64,000 nucleotides of DNA, from assembly GCF_003963535.1 (NCBI RefSeq), contig NZ_CP034539.1, forward strand, positions 8,618,001-8,682,000. The letters run 5' to 3'. Positions 8,223-17,578 of this stretch are shown piece by piece. Origin of the DNA: Streptomyces cyaneochromogenes (GTDB lineage: Bacteria > Actinomycetota > Actinomycetes > Streptomycetales > Streptomycetaceae). Numbering within the stretch: the stretch's first letter is position 1; the number at the start of each line of letters is the position of its first letter. The notes beneath the pieces were generated by a model. It worked only from the letters and a program-made list of their open reading frames with translations. It did not search any database and was not told where the DNA came from. The position numbers and the translations under genes were made by a program.

Positions 8223-8630
8223 ATGGGGTCATCCGTAGTGCGCGTCACGGCGATCGCCAGTCTGACGCCGCTCGAAGAGCTGGACGCCGACCCCTTCCTG
8301 GTGGACTCCCGCAGCCAGCACGCGATGTGCGCGCACTGGGCCGCCGAGCACGGGTACGTCGTCGCGCGCGAGCTCCTCGTACGACGGCTGCGGGCCGACC
8401 ACAGCGTGCTGTGGGAAGGCGTCCGGCCCGGCCTCGACCTGTTCGTGGCGCCCAGCCGGAGGGTGCTGGAGAGCGCCTTGTCGTCCGTCGAGGAGTTCAC
8501 CGCGGAGTGCGCCCGGCGCGGGGTGCGGGTGGAGACGGTGGGGCGCGCGGAACCGTTGTACGACGCCCAGATGAAGGCCCGGGTGCACCGCAGGCTGTCG
8601 ATGCCGACGGCCGGATACGACGGCCGCTGA
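8223..8630 (+). CDS. hypothetical protein with resolvase-N-terminal-like pattern
   Basis: A 135-residue protein preceded by a good ribosome site (ggaggtgaggggg). I do not recognise a named family. The pattern, a beta strand at VRVTAIAS, SRSQHAMCAHWAAEHGYVV, then PGLDLFVAPSRRVLESA and CARRGVRVETVG, recalls the catalytic domain of serine recombinases (Q..C..WA...GY.V, then L.V....R..R, then ..GV.v..v). The expected catalytic serine in a YxRVS motif is not present, and the C-terminal DNA-binding part is absent. It is divergent from the MBL/DedA operon. The fold assignment is an inference. Confidence 0.6.
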   Translation: MGSSVVRVTAIASLTPLEELDADPFLVDSRSQHAMCAHWAAEHGYVVARELLVRRLRADHSVLWEGVRPGLDLFVAPSRRVLESALSSVEEFTAECARRGVRVETVGRAEPLYDAQMKARVHRRLSMPTAGYDGR

Positions 8631-8764
8631 GGATCACGGCCGACGGTGGACCGCGGACCCCCGGGAACCGGGGTCGTGCACCATGCGTTGTCGCAGGCGT
8701 GTGCCAGGCTGGGGGCGTAGGGGCCTGTGCCTCGACGCGGGTCGGGACGTGAGGTGGGCTGGGC

Positions 8765-10864
8765 GTGCGTGGTAGGCGTTGGCGGCGGGTTGCCAGTCAG
8801 GTCGGGCGGAGCGTTGCCGTGTGGGCCGTCTCCACCGTCACCATGCTCGTGCTCGCCGGGATCCTGCCCGACTTCCAGCTGCAGTCGGCGGACGGCGACA
8901 GCGCCACCCGGATCGCCGTCACCGCGGCCCTGGGCGCCGGTGCGTTCGGTCTGCTCTCGGCGATCTTCTGGCCTCTGCTCGTACGGCTCCTGCTCCTCGT
9001 GCCCGCCCTCGTGCTCGGCCTGCTGGTGTTCTTCCTCAACGGCTCGCTGCTGATCATCGCGCTGCGCCTGGTCCCCTCCGGCGACAGCGAGGCCGCCCCC
9101 GAGACCGCCGTCATCGTCGCCGCCGTGATGTCCGCGGTCGCCTCCGCCACCGGCGCCGCCCTGGCCGTACGGGACGACGACGCGTACCGGCGCCGCCTGT
9201 ACCGTCTCGCCGACCGCCGCCGCGGCGCCCTGCCCCCCGGCCCGGCAAGCCCCGGCACCGTCTTCCTGCAGCTCGACGGCGTCGGCCACGACGTCCTCCT
9301 CGACGCTGTCGGCAAGGATCTGATGCCCACCATCGCCCGCTGGCTCGGCGACGGCGACATCGACGCCACAGCCGAGGCCGCAGCCCGGCCCACCCACCGG
9401 CTCACCCCCTGGCGCACCGACTGGTCCAGCCAGACCGGCGCCAGCCAGCTCGGCATCCTGCACGGCAGCAACCACGACGTCCCCGCGTTCCGCTGGTACG
9501 AGAAGGCCGGACGCGAGGTGATGGTCTGCAACCGCCCGACCAGTGCCGCCGAACTCCAGCGCCGCGCCGTCGACCGCACCGGCGACGGCGGGCTGCTCAG
9601 CGCCGACGGAGCCAGCCGCGGCAACCTCTTCAGCGGCGGCGCCGACGAACAGGCCCTCGTGCTGTCCATCGCGACCAGACGGCGCGGCCGGGAGAACCGC
9701 TCCCGGGCCGGCTACTTCGCCTACTTCTCCGACCCGGCCAACGCCGTACGCACCGCCCTGTCCTTCATCGCCGAGGTCGGCCGCGAGATCGGCCAGTCGA
9801 CCCGGGCCCGGGTCCGCAAGGTCCGGCCGAGGGTCTCCCGCGGCGGCCTCTACCCCTTCGTCCGCGCCTTCGCGACCGTCGTCGAACGGGACGTCGTCGT
9901 CGCCGCGGTGATGGGCGACATGTTCGCCGGCCGCACAGCCGTCTACGCCGATCTCGTGGCGTACGACGAAGTGGCCCACCACTCCGGGCCCGCGAGCCGC
10001 GACGCCGAGAAGGTCCTCGAACGCCTGGACCGCGCGCTCGCGTTGATCGAGAAGGCCGCCGAGCACGCCCCGCGGCCGTACCGCGTCGTCGTGCTGTCGG
10101 ACCACGGACAGAGCCCCGGCGAGACCTTCCGCTCGCGCTACGGCCTGGGCCTCGGCGACCTGGTGCGGGCCGGCTGCGGACTGCCCGTGCCGCGCAGGGC
10201 GCAGCGCACCCACAGCGGCGCCGAGGCCCGCGCGGCGGTACGCGCGGCGCTGCGCCGGCCCGTCGAGGAGGGCGGCGAGCAGCACCGCCCCTCGCGCCGC
10301 CGCTCCGAGCCGATCGTGCTGGCCTCCGGCAACCTCGGCCTGGTCTCCTTCCCGGACGTGCCGCACCGGATGACCAGGGAGGAGATCGACGCCCGCCACC
10401 CGGCGCTGCTCACCACGCTCGCCAATCACCCCGGCATCGGCTTCCTGCTCGTCCGCAGCGAGGAGCACGGCGGGGTCGTGCTCGGCGCGTACGGCGCGGA
10501 GATCCCGCTGGATCGACTGGACGGCGATCCCGGGCCGTTGGAGGCCTTCGGGCCGGGTGCCGCCGACGCCGTGCGCCGTACGCACTCGTTCCCGAACACC
10601 GCCGACATCATGGTCAACTCCATGTACGACCCCGCCGACGGCGAGGTGCTCGCCTTCGAGGAGCAGATCGGCTCGCACGGCGGACTCGGCGGGGCGCAGG
10701 GCAGGCCGTTCCTGCTGTCGCCGCTGGCCTTCACCGCGCCGGTCGACGACGGGGAGGACCTCGTCGGCGCCGAGCACGTCCACCGAGTGCTGCGCCGCTG
10801 GCTGCACGAGACCAACGGCCCCCAGGTGCCACTGACGCCGCCTCAGGACCAGCGGGCGGCCTGA
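8765..10864 (+). CDS. holin-like membrane domain fused to alkaline-phosphatase-superfamily domain
   Basis: 699 residues. The first ~135 residues carry about four hydrophobic helices (AVSTVTMLVLAGILPDF, then LLVRLLLLVPALVLGLLVFF) resembling phage holin family 4 / YvlD-type membrane proteins. The rest is an alkaline-phosphatase/phosphodiesterase-type domain: FLQLDGVGHDVL (metal Asp), TGASQLGILHG (nucleophile region), ADLVAYDEVAHHSGP (metal ligands), VVLSDHGQS and SHGGLGG. It is probably a membrane-tethered phosphodiesterase or phosphotransferase acting on an envelope substrate. The GTG start has only a modest gaggtggg site. Actinobacterial homologues are often labelled just phage holin family protein; the phosphatase part is the larger half. 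Confidence 0.8.
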   Translation: MRGRRWRRVASQVGRSVAVWAVSTVTMLVLAGILPDFQLQSADGDSATRIAVTAALGAGAFGLLSAIFWPLLVRLLLLVPALVLGLLVFFLNGSLLIIALRLVPSGDSEAAPETAVIVAAVMSAVASATGAALAVRDDDAYRRRLYRLADRRRGALPPGPASPGTVFLQLDGVGHDVLLDAVGKDLMPTIARWLGDGDIDATAEAAARPTHRLTPWRTDWSSQTGASQLGILHGSNHDVPAFRWYEKAGREVMVCNRPTSAAELQRRAVDRTGDGGLLSADGASRGNLFSGGADEQALVLSIATRRRGRENRSRAGYFAYFSDPANAVRTALSFIAEVGREIGQSTRARVRKVRPRVSRGGLYPFVRAFATVVERDVVVAAVMGDMFAGRTAVYADLVAYDEVAHHSGPASRDAEKVLERLDRALALIEKAAEHAPRPYRVVVLSDHGQSPGETFRSRYGLGLGDLVRAGCGLPVPRRAQRTHSGAEARAAVRAALRRPVEEGGEQHRPSRRRSEPIVLASGNLGLVSFPDVPHRMTREEIDARHPALLTTLANHPGIGFLLVRSEEHGGVVLGAYGAEIPLDRLDGDPGPLEAFGPGAADAVRRTHSFPNTADIMVNSMYDPADGEVLAFEEQIGSHGGLGGAQGRPFLLSPLAFTAPVDDGEDLVGAEHVHRVLRRWLHETNGPQVPLTPPQDQRAA

Positions 10865-10974
10865 TCGCGAATAAATCGCATGACGTCCGCAACCATCAAT
10901 TGAGAACCTCGACGGCGAGCAACCACATCCGCGAGAGCGGCGCCGGTTTAGGCGCAATGAGGGGAGCCCCTGCT

Positions 10975-12036
10975 TTGCAGGCAGCCGTCACCGTCACGCC
11001 CGCCCGAATCCCCGAACTCCTGCTCGGCCTCGCCACCGTGCGGCCGGTCTTCATCTGGGGCGCCCCCGGCATCGGAAAGTCCTCCCTCGTCAGGGACTTC
11101 GCCGCGTCCCTGGGGCTGGAGTGCGTGAGCCTGCTCGGTACGCAACTCGCGCCGGAGGACCTGATCGGCGTGCCGCAGATCCGGGACGGGCGCTCGGTGT
11201 TCTGCCCGCCGGAGGCGATCGCCCGCGACGAGCCGTACTGCCTTTTCCTGGACGAGCTGAACGCGGCCACCCCGGATGTGCAGAAGGCGTTCTACTCGCT
11301 GATCCTGGACCGCCGCATCGGCAACTACGAGCTGCCCAAGGGCTCGATCGTCATCGGCGCCGGCAACCGCGCCACCGACAACGCCCTCGCCCGCCCCATC
11401 GCCTCCGCCCTCGTCAACCGCCTCACCCACGTCCACCTGGAGGCCTCCGCCAAGGACTGGCTGACCTGGGCCGCGAACAACGGCATCCACCCGTGGATCC
11501 TGGACCACCTCACCGACCGCCCCGACCACCTGTGGTCCAAGCCGCCGAAGACCGAGGAGCCGTTCTCCACGCCCCGCTCCTGGCACATGCTCTCCGACGC
11601 GCTGCACTCCTTCGGCCGCGACCTCGACGAGGAGACCCTGAGGGTCCTGGCGCACGGCACGCTGACGCCCGTGCACGCCACGGCGTTCTGCGGCTACGTC
11701 AAGATCGTGCGAAGCCAGTACGGCATCGAGGCCATCATCAAGGGCGACGCCCGCTGGCCGCACCGCATGGAGGACCGTGACCTGCTCTACTACCTCGCCG
11801 AGTCCTTCCGCGGCCGCCTGATCAAGGAACTGCCCGTCAGCAAGGAGCACATGTCGGCGAGCGGCCGGCAGACCGCGTACCGCGCGAAGTCGCTGCTGGT
11901 GCAGCTCGCGGAGATCTCCGTCGAGGTCGCCCAGAGCGTCATCGCCTCCGACGCCGACGGCAACCCGGTGCTGCCGTCCTGGTTCCTGGTGGAGGCGGCG
12001 CGGGACATGCCGCGGCTGGTGGAGGCGCGGCGATGA
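10975..12036 (+). CDS. MoxR-type AAA+ ATPase
   Basis: A 353-residue ATPase of the MoxR group, which usually remodels or activates a VWA-domain partner. The Walker A motif GAPGIGKSS is at residues 29-37; Walker B is LFLDELN, followed by sensor 1 (GAGNRATDN). The TTG at 10975 is chosen because gaggggag lies 8 bases upstream; an in-frame ATG at 10957 would add six residues but has no ribosome site. The last codons overlap the start of the VWA/metallopeptidase gene (ATGA), so the two are coupled. Confidence 0.88.
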   Translation: MQAAVTVTPARIPELLLGLATVRPVFIWGAPGIGKSSLVRDFAASLGLECVSLLGTQLAPEDLIGVPQIRDGRSVFCPPEAIARDEPYCLFLDELNAATPDVQKAFYSLILDRRIGNYELPKGSIVIGAGNRATDNALARPIASALVNRLTHVHLEASAKDWLTWAANNGIHPWILDHLTDRPDHLWSKPPKTEEPFSTPRSWHMLSDALHSFGRDLDEETLRVLAHGTLTPVHATAFCGYVKIVRSQYGIEAIIKGDARWPHRMEDRDLLYYLAESFRGRLIKELPVSKEHMSASGRQTAYRAKSLLVQLAEISVEVAQSVIASDADGNPVLPSWFLVEAARDMPRLVEARR

Positions 12037-13838
12037 GCCGCACCCATGACAAGGGGAAGGGGAAGAAGAAGCGGGACCTGGCGGCGGAGGCGTTCGCCGA
12101 GGGGATGCGGCTGGTGCGCGCCAACCCGGCGCTCGCCGCCGTCGAGTTCGTCGTCTGCCGCCAGGAGAAGTGCGAACAGGCGCCCCGCGACGGCCTCGTC
12201 CGCGTCGACTCCGACGGCGACCTGCACGTCCACCCCGACCGCCTTGCGGAACCCGCCACCTGGGCCTGGGCCATCGCCCACGCCGTCCTGCACCTCGGCT
12301 TCGGCCATGTCCCGTCGCGGAAGGGTGTGCCCGTGCAGCCCGACCGCGCCGACCTCGCCGCCCGCTGCGTCGTCGTCAACCGCTTCCTGCTCTCCTTCCC
12401 GGTCGGGAAGGCACCGGACCACCTCCCGCTGACCTACCCGGACGGCGACGAGGAGCAGCTCGCCGCGCGCTGGCGGCGCGACGGCATCCCGGCCGCCTAC
12501 GAGCGCTGCGGCACGGCGGGCCCGGACCCCGACCTGCTGCTCGTGGAGTGGCGGGGCTGGCTCGGCTCGCCCCCGGACCACCAACTCGCCTTCGCCACCG
12601 CCCTGACCCGCACCGTCTCCACCGCGATGGACATGGCGGGCGGCCGCCGCGACTCCATGGACGGCGAGCCGGTCAAGAAGCGGCCCTGGCAGTGGGCACT
12701 GGAGTGGTTCATCACCTCCTACCCGCTGCTCGGCGGCATCGCGGCCGGCATCAAGCTGGTCGCCGACGCCGAACTCGCCCACGCGCACGGCATCGCCGTC
12801 GCCGCCGTCAACGCCGAGGCCGGCGAGATCTACATCAACCCGCTGCGGACCTTCGAGTCCGAGGAATGGCGGTTCATCCTCGCCCACGAAATGCTGCACG
12901 CCGCCCTGCGCCACGGCGACCGCTGCGGCACCCGCGACCCGTACCTGTTCAACGTCGCCTGCGACTACGTCATCAACGGCTGGCTGCGCGAGATGCAGGT
13001 CGGCGAGATGCCCCAAGGGCTGCTGTACGACGCGCAGTTCAGCGGCCTGTCCGCCGAGGAGGTGTACGACCGGATCGCCGGCGACCTGCGCCGGATGCGC
13101 CGGCTGGCCACCCTGCGCGGCAAGGGCGTAGGCGATGTGCTCGGCGCCCCGCTCGGCCCGCCCGGCGACTACGTCGACCTCGACGAGTTCTACCGCCGGG
13201 GCCTGTGCCAGGGCCTGGACCTGCACCAGCAGCAGGAGCGCGGCTTCCTGCCCGGCGGCCTGGTCCAGGAGATCCGCGCGCTCAGCCATCCGCCGCTGGC
13301 GTGGGACGCCCGACTCGCCCGCTGGTTCGACGAGTTCGTGCCACGCCCGGAGCCGGTGCGGACGTACGCCCGTCCCGCGCGCCGTCAGGCGTCCACCCCC
13401 GACATCCCGCGCGCGGGCCGCTACTTCCCGCCCGAGGAGATCGCCCGCTGCACCTTCGGTGTCGTCCTGGACACCTCCGGCTCCATGGACCGCGTGCTCC
13501 TCGGCAAGGCGCTCGGCGCCATCGCCTCCTACGCCGCGGCACGCGACGTACCGGCGGCCCGGGTGGTGTTCTGCGACGCGGCGCCGCACGACGCCGGGTA
13601 TGTGCCGGTGACGGACATCGCCGGGCGGGTGCGGGTGCACGGCCGGGGCGGGACGGTCCTGCAGCCCGGGATCGACCTCCTGCAGCGTGCGGACGACTTC
13701 CCGCCGGGCGCGCCCGTCCTGGTCATCACGGACGGCTGGTGCGACGTACTTCGGGTGCGGCGCGAGCACGCGTACCTGATTCCCCAGGGTCGTCGCCTGC
13801 CGTTCACCGCGCGTGGGCCGGTCTTCCGGGTGCAGTGA
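12033..13838 (+). CDS. DUF2201-type putative metallopeptidase with VWA-like domain
   Basis: 601 residues. A central region has a zinc-peptidase-like motif HEMLHAALRH (about 287-296), and the C-terminal part is a von Willebrand A-like domain with the metal-site motif LDTSGSMD (about 479-486) and ITDGWCD. This matches the DUF2201 architecture (putative metallopeptidase domain plus VWA-like C-terminus), which is regularly paired with a MoxR ATPase. It starts inside the end of that ATPase gene (4-bp overlap). Likely role: a MoxR-driven protein quality or cofactor-insertion complex; the target is unknown. Proteolytic activity is not demonstrated by sequence alone. Confidence 0.85.
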   Translation: MSRTHDKGKGKKKRDLAAEAFAEGMRLVRANPALAAVEFVVCRQEKCEQAPRDGLVRVDSDGDLHVHPDRLAEPATWAWAIAHAVLHLGFGHVPSRKGVPVQPDRADLAARCVVVNRFLLSFPVGKAPDHLPLTYPDGDEEQLAARWRRDGIPAAYERCGTAGPDPDLLLVEWRGWLGSPPDHQLAFATALTRTVSTAMDMAGGRRDSMDGEPVKKRPWQWALEWFITSYPLLGGIAAGIKLVADAELAHAHGIAVAAVNAEAGEIYINPLRTFESEEWRFILAHEMLHAALRHGDRCGTRDPYLFNVACDYVINGWLREMQVGEMPQGLLYDAQFSGLSAEEVYDRIAGDLRRMRRLATLRGKGVGDVLGAPLGPPGDYVDLDEFYRRGLCQGLDLHQQQERGFLPGGLVQEIRALSHPPLAWDARLARWFDEFVPRPEPVRTYARPARRQASTPDIPRAGRYFPPEEIARCTFGVVLDTSGSMDRVLLGKALGAIASYAAARDVPAARVVFCDAAPHDAGYVPVTDIAGRVRVHGRGGTVLQPGIDLLQRADDFPPGAPVLVITDGWCDVLRVRREHAYLIPQGRRLPFTARGPVFRVQ

Positions 13839-13902
13839 GCCGGAGTGTGATCGGATGGGGGCACGGACCCAGGAAACGGGCCCCCACGCGAAAGGAAGAA
13901 TC

Positions 13903-14331
13903 GTGGCTACCACGCGCTCCGCACACACCGTCTGGGAAGGCAACCTGCTCGAGGGCAACGGTGTCGTCAACTTCGACTCTTCTGGTGCCATCGCGGCGCA
14001 GCCGGTCACGTGGGCCTCGCGCTCTCAGGACGCCAACGGCAAGACCAGCCCCGAGGAGCTGATCGCCGCCGCGCACTCCAGCTGCTTCTCCATGGCGCTG
14101 TCGCACGCCCTGAACGGCGCGGGCACGCCTCCCACCAAGCTCGTCACGTCGGCCGACGTGAGCTTCCAGCCGGGGGAGGGGATCACGGGGATTCACCTCA
14201 CCGTTGAGGGCACGGTGCCGGGGATCGACGACGAGGCGTTCGTCGCCGCGGCGGAGGATGCCAAGAAGAACTGCCCGGTCAGCCAGGCGCTGACGGGCAC
14301 GACGATCACGCTGTCGGCCAAGCTCGCCTGA
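13903..14331 (+). CDS. OsmC-family peroxiredoxin-like protein
   Basis: A 142-residue thiol-dependent hydroperoxide reductase of the OsmC/Ohr superfamily. The two conserved cysteines are present: Cys about 61 in AAHSSCFSM and Cys about 124 in KNCPVSQAL, at family spacing. The GTG start at 13903 follows aaaggaag. It would reduce organic hydroperoxides in the cytosol. Length is normal for the family. It is followed by two strong tandem hairpins. Confidence 0.92.
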   Translation: MATTRSAHTVWEGNLLEGNGVVNFDSSGAIAAQPVTWASRSQDANGKTSPEELIAAAHSSCFSMALSHALNGAGTPPTKLVTSADVSFQPGEGITGIHLTVEGTVPGIDDEAFVAAAEDAKKNCPVSQALTGTTITLSAKLA

Positions 14332-14337
14332 GCAGTT

Positions 14338-14394
14338 CCCCGCGCCCCTTTTCGGGGCGCGGGGCCTCGGTGGCTGAGCGGGCGCTCAGCCACC
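14338..14394 (+). terminator. two tandem hairpins after the OsmC gene
   Basis: The first stem is ccccgcgcccc (14338-14348) with ggggcgcgggg (14354-14364), loop ttttc. The second is ggtggctgagc (14369-14379) with gctcagccacc (14384-14394), loop gggc. Both are perfect 11-bp stems. They separate the OsmC gene from dnaK and have no long U-run, as is usual in Streptomyces. Confidence 0.8.
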
Positions 14395-14427
14395 GTTTGG
14401 TCCTCGCCTCCTAGGTCACCCGTCCCA

Positions 14428-14456
14428 TTGACAAGAACCCGCTCAAGTTTTGTGCT
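14428..14456 (+). promoter_or_regulatory. possible dnaK promoter
   Basis: A consensus -35 hexamer TTGACA (14428-14433) sits 60 bp upstream of dnaK, but the -10 at 17-bp spacing (tgtgct) is poor. Two direct ctcaag/ttcaag copies follow at about 14442 and 14461. They resemble half-sites of the HspR HAIR element, but I see no full inverted repeat. Confidence 0.35.
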
Positions 14457-14492
14457 GGAGTTCAAGGGGCGCCCTGGCGGAAGGGGACAGCG

Positions 14493-16361
<1,869 letters not shown>

Positions 16362-17087
16362 CTAGGAGCCGGCCTTCTCCCAGCCCCGCTTCTCCGGCCG
16401 CGGCCCCAGCTGCTCGGGGTCGCGGCTCCGGTAGACCACGTACGGCCGGAACAGATACTGCACCGGCGCGCTGAACATGTGTACCAGCCGGGTGTACGGC
16501 ACCAGTGCGATCAGCGCCATGCCGATCACCGCGTGCACCTCGTACAGCACCGGCACGCCCGCCATGAGGTCGATGTCCGGCTGCAGGGTGAACAGGCTGC
16601 GGGCCCAGGGAGCGATGGACTGGCGGTAGTCGTAGCCGTCGCCGCCGGCGTGGGACAGCTTGGCTGCCATGCCCATCACGATCGCCGCGAGCAGGACGAC
16701 GTACATGGCCTTGTCGTTGGCGGTCGTCGCCCGGAACACGGGCGCGTTGGAGAGCCGCCGGCGGTAGACCAGCAGCACGATCCCGGCGAGCGCGAGCAGG
16801 CCGGCCGCGGTGCCGCCGTAGAGGGAGAACAGGTGGTAGGTGTGCTCGCTGACGCCTACGGTCTCCGTCCACGACTCGGGGACGAACAGCCCGACGACAT
16901 GGCCGGCCAGCACGAACAGGATGCCGTAGTGGAAGGCGGGCGAGGCGATGTTCAGCAGCTTCGACTCGTACACCTGCGACGAGCGCGTGGTCCAGCCGAA
17001 CCGGTCGTGGCGGTGGCGCCAGAAGAGGCCGGCGACGAGCAGGGCGAAGGTGATGTACGGCAGGACGCCCCAGAGGAACGTGGTCAT
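16362..17087 (-). CDS. narI: respiratory nitrate reductase gamma subunit (cytochrome b)
   Basis: A 241-residue membrane cytochrome b that takes electrons from menaquinol and passes them to NarH. Five hydrophobic helices are visible (FLWGVLPYITFALLVAGLFW, FHYGILFVLAGHVVGLFVP, GLLALAGIVLLVYRR, YVVLLAAIVMGMAAKL, LYEVHAVIGMALIALVPY). Histidines in helices 2 and 5 (FHYG, AGHVV, EVHAV, LVHMF) are the expected heme ligands. It is the last gene of narGHJI; its ATG overlaps the narJ stop by 4 bp. Confidence 0.95.
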   Translation of the reverse strand: MTTFLWGVLPYITFALLVAGLFWRHRHDRFGWTTRSSQVYESKLLNIASPAFHYGILFVLAGHVVGLFVPESWTETVGVSEHTYHLFSLYGGTAAGLLALAGIVLLVYRRRLSNAPVFRATTANDKAMYVVLLAAIVMGMAAKLSHAGGDGYDYRQSIAPWARSLFTLQPDIDLMAGVPVLYEVHAVIGMALIALVPYTRLVHMFSAPVQYLFRPYVVYRSRDPEQLGPRPEKRGWEKAGS

Positions 17088-17578
17088 GAGCGTGCCCCCG
17101 TGGGTGTGGTCGGCAGTGTGGCGCATACGGCGTCCAGGACGGACGCGTACGGTGTCCCGAAGTCGGTGAGCCGGGAGCGCAGCTGCTCCAGGGCGTCGCG
17201 GTGTTCCAGCAGCAGTTCGGTGTTGCCGGTGCGGGCCGCGAACTCCAGTACCGCGGGCAGGAAGTCGGGCAGCTCCTCGCCGGTGAACGCCAGGCCGTGC
17301 GCGCGGTAGAGGTCCTTGAAGCGCACCAGCGACATGCCGCGCCGCCGGGTGTCCCCGTCCTGCCACCAGCTCAGGTACAGGCTGTGGCGGTTCTTGAAGT
17401 CGAAGACCTCGACGTAGTGCGCGGCCAGCTCCTGCGGGGGCGTGAGCGCCGCGTGGTCGGTGAACTCCCGCAGCTGCGGGGCCGCTTCGCGCAGGAGTGG
17501 CAGGCGGGCGCGGAAGTCGTCGTCGGGGTAGGTCAGACAGAGCGCGGCCGCCTGGTAGAGCACCTCGAAGGAAGGCAT
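17084..17578 (-). CDS. narJ: nitrate reductase molybdenum cofactor assembly chaperone
   Basis: A 164-residue cytosolic TorD/NarJ-type chaperone that holds apo-NarG during Mo-bis-PGD insertion. The family motif YVEVFDFKNRHSLYLSWW is present, with YPDDDFRARL near the N-terminus. The start codon shares one base with the narH stop (TGATG) and the gene overlaps narI by 4 bp, so expression is coupled. Confidence 0.95.
   Translation of the reverse strand: MPSFEVLYQAAALCLTYPDDDFRARLPLLREAAPQLREFTDHAALTPPQELAAHYVEVFDFKNRHSLYLSWWQDGDTRRRGMSLVRFKDLYRAHGLAFTGEELPDFLPAVLEFAARTGNTELLLEHRDALEQLRSRLTDFGTPYASVLDAVCATLPTTPTGARS

Noticed and set aside
7844..10957. Long minus-strand frame (about 1037 codons) opposite the holin/phosphatase gene
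   Set aside because: Low-complexity Gly/Asp/Val-rich translation, and the plus strand has recognisable metal-site motifs.
10957..10959. ATG start for the MoxR ATPase
   Set aside because: In frame, but without a ribosome site; the TTG at 10975 has gaggggag at ideal spacing. It remains possible.
14428..14467. HspR HAIR element upstream of dnaK
   Set aside because: Only direct ctcaag/ttcaag-like half-sites are visible, not the required inverted repeat.
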